Source: Rhodospirillaceae bacterium (GTDB lineage: Bacteria; Pseudomonadota; Alphaproteobacteria; MPNO01; UBA2964). From it: DNA of 24,242 bases. The position numbers were made by a program, and so were the translations under genes. Location: assembly GCA_018660305.1 (NCBI GenBank), contig JABJKO010000278.1, positions 1-24,242 of the forward strand, written 5' to 3'. Under the pieces are notes generated by a model. It searched no databases. It was not told where the DNA came from and was given only the letters and a program-made list of their open reading frames with translations. Below are positions 23,155-24,242 of the stretch, one piece after another. Position 1 is the first letter of the stretch. The number at the start of each line of letters is the position of its first letter.

Positions 23155-24242
23155 ATGTGTTTGGCATGGTTTCCCGCGAAGATACTTGATCCGCGTCGGT
23201 TTGCAACGGCGACCTCCAAAGGTCTGCGCTCGGCGGCGGGACTTGTTGCGTTTGTGCTGCTCCTCTCGGCACATCCGTCGGTCGCACGCGACCGCTCTAT
23301 CTATACCGTCAACGATGTCATTGTCGACGAAACGGCGGAATCCGCCGCCGCGGCGCGCGATATTGCCCTCTCCAGGGGACAGGCTGCCGCCTTCCAACGG
23401 TTGATGAACCGAATCGCCCCCCTGGCCGGCCATAGTCGGATTCCAGCCCTTTCATCGGCCGTTCTGGTAGACATTGTCGGTGGTATCGACGTGGAGGGCG
23501 AGAAAACGTCACCGGTTCGCTACATTGCGACGCTTACGGTGCGCTTCAATCAGGCGGCAACACGCAAAATGCTCCGTGACGCCGGCGTCCCGTTCGCCGA
23601 AACGCCGGGTAAACCGCTGATTGTTCTTCCCATTTACCGCGCGGCCGGCACCCTTCAGCTTTGGGATGGCGCAAACGACTGGCTCCGAGCCTGGCAGGCC
23701 TTACCGCCGCAGGATGCGTTAATCCCCTTGATCGTCCCGCGGGGCGATTCCGCGGATATTGCCGATATCAGTCCACAACAGGCGCTCAATGGTGCCCAGG
23801 CCCGTCTGACGGCCATCGCGGATCGCTATCGCGCCTCCGGCGTGGTGCTCGCCGCGGCGACGCTACGCCGAAACAGCGCAGCGCACGGATCGGTACTCGA
23901 AATTGCCCTGAGCCGGTTTGGTTCAGGTGTATGGGGCAGCACGTCGGTGAAAAGTTTTTCGTCCGGCCCGAATAATTCGACGGAAGAATTTTTACGGTCG
24001 GCGGCGATGAAAATTCGTGAGGAGGTTGCCGAGAGCTGGAAGCAGGACAATCTCATCCGGTTTGGCGAACAGCGTGAATTGGTTGCGGTTATCCCCCTGT
24101 CGGGGCTACCCGACTGGGTCAGGTTGCGCGAGCGTTTCAGCGAAATTGCGACGCTCGAAAAAACGAACCTGATGTCTCTCTCACTCAACGAGGCGACGGT
24201 CCGATTCAGTTACTTCGGCGATCAGAACCAGCTCGTACTTGC
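23155..24242 (+). CDS. DUF2066 domain-containing secreted protein (3' end outside window)
   Basis: The frame is open from ATG 23155 to the last base, giving at least 362 residues with no stop. A signal-peptide-like segment (about 24-45: GLRSAAGLVAFVLLLSAHPSVA, then RD) precedes IYTVNDVIVDETAESAAAARDIALSRGQAAAFQRLMNRI. This is the start typical of DUF2066 proteins, an uncharacterised exported family, as is the VRYIATLTVRFNQ segment. In alphaproteobacteria this gene commonly lies beside purM, often followed by hda, which would be beyond this window. TTG 23161 is an alternative start. The ribosome site is weak. The function is not known. Confidence 0.82.
   Translation, partial: MCLAWFPAKILDPRRFATATSKGLRSAAGLVAFVLLLSAHPSVARDRSIYTVNDVIVDETAESAAAARDIALSRGQAAAFQRLMNRIAPLAGHSRIPALSSAVLVDIVGGIDVEGEKTSPVRYIATLTVRFNQAATRKMLRDAGVPFAETPGKPLIVLPIYRAAGTLQLWDGANDWLRAWQALPPQDALIPLIVPRGDSADIADISPQQALNGAQARLTAIADRYRASGVVLAAATLRRNSAAHGSVLEIALSRFGSGVWGSTSVKSFSSGPNNSTEEFLRSAAMKIREEVAESWKQDNLIRFGEQRELVAVIPLSGLPDWVRLRERFSEIATLEKTNLMSLSLNEATVRFSYFGDQNQLVL

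Overview
The window is a chromosomal segment from an alphaproteobacterium, probably of the Rhodospirillales or a close relative. This is inferred from the gene families and their order: SDR / yicC-gmk facing rsmA-pdxA-surA-lptD-lptG-lptF, then pepA-holC, ndk, a small aa3-type cytochrome oxidase subunit IV, purN-purM and a divergent DUF2066 gene. No rRNA, tRNA, CRISPR array, transposase or integrase was found.

Layout. 49-2803: an SDR oxidoreductase divergent from yicC-gmk, then a very short FYDLN-type zinc-ribbon gene and a rho-independent terminator. 2802-6035: an accessory insertion. It opens with a truncated, internally deleted copy of the 3' part of rsmA, continues with about 500 bp of leader DNA carrying three 31-bp-spaced operator-like palindromes, and then encodes one large methyl-accepting chemotaxis protein with its own terminator. 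6025-13681: a tightly packed minus-strand run (lptF, lptG, lptD, surA, pdxA, rsmA), several with overlapping or nearly abutting ends. It covers LPS export to the outer membrane, outer-membrane protein folding, vitamin B6 synthesis and 16S rRNA dimethylation. 13815-18485: a surface-glycan block of two glycosyltransferases, two methyltransferases and an O-antigen ligase-like protein, lying between the lpt genes and pepA. 18682-21181: pepA-holC and ndk. 21185-23116: the small oxidase subunit, purN and purM on the minus strand. 23155-end: a DUF2066 secreted protein that runs off the window.

How the genes work together. The lpt genes, surA and the glycan block converge on the outer membrane: LptF/G extract LPS from the inner membrane, LptD inserts it in the outer membrane, SurA helps fold LptD and other barrels, and the WaaL-like protein with the glycosyltransferases probably builds or attaches the polysaccharide. 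The rest is housekeeping.

The most unusual part is 2802-6496. The chemoreceptor gene sits between two directly repeated copies of the 3' part of rsmA, about 93% identical by hand count. The inner copy belongs to the complete gene; the outer copy is a dead remnant next to what looks like the original rsmA stop codon. This is the arrangement expected if a circular DNA carrying an rsmA fragment had integrated by single crossover. The upstream palindromes resemble Fur boxes or RirA IRO boxes, which suggests an iron-responsive chemoreceptor. A second oddity is purM, whose conserved N-terminus extends upstream of every ATG/GTG/TTG and may start at ATT.
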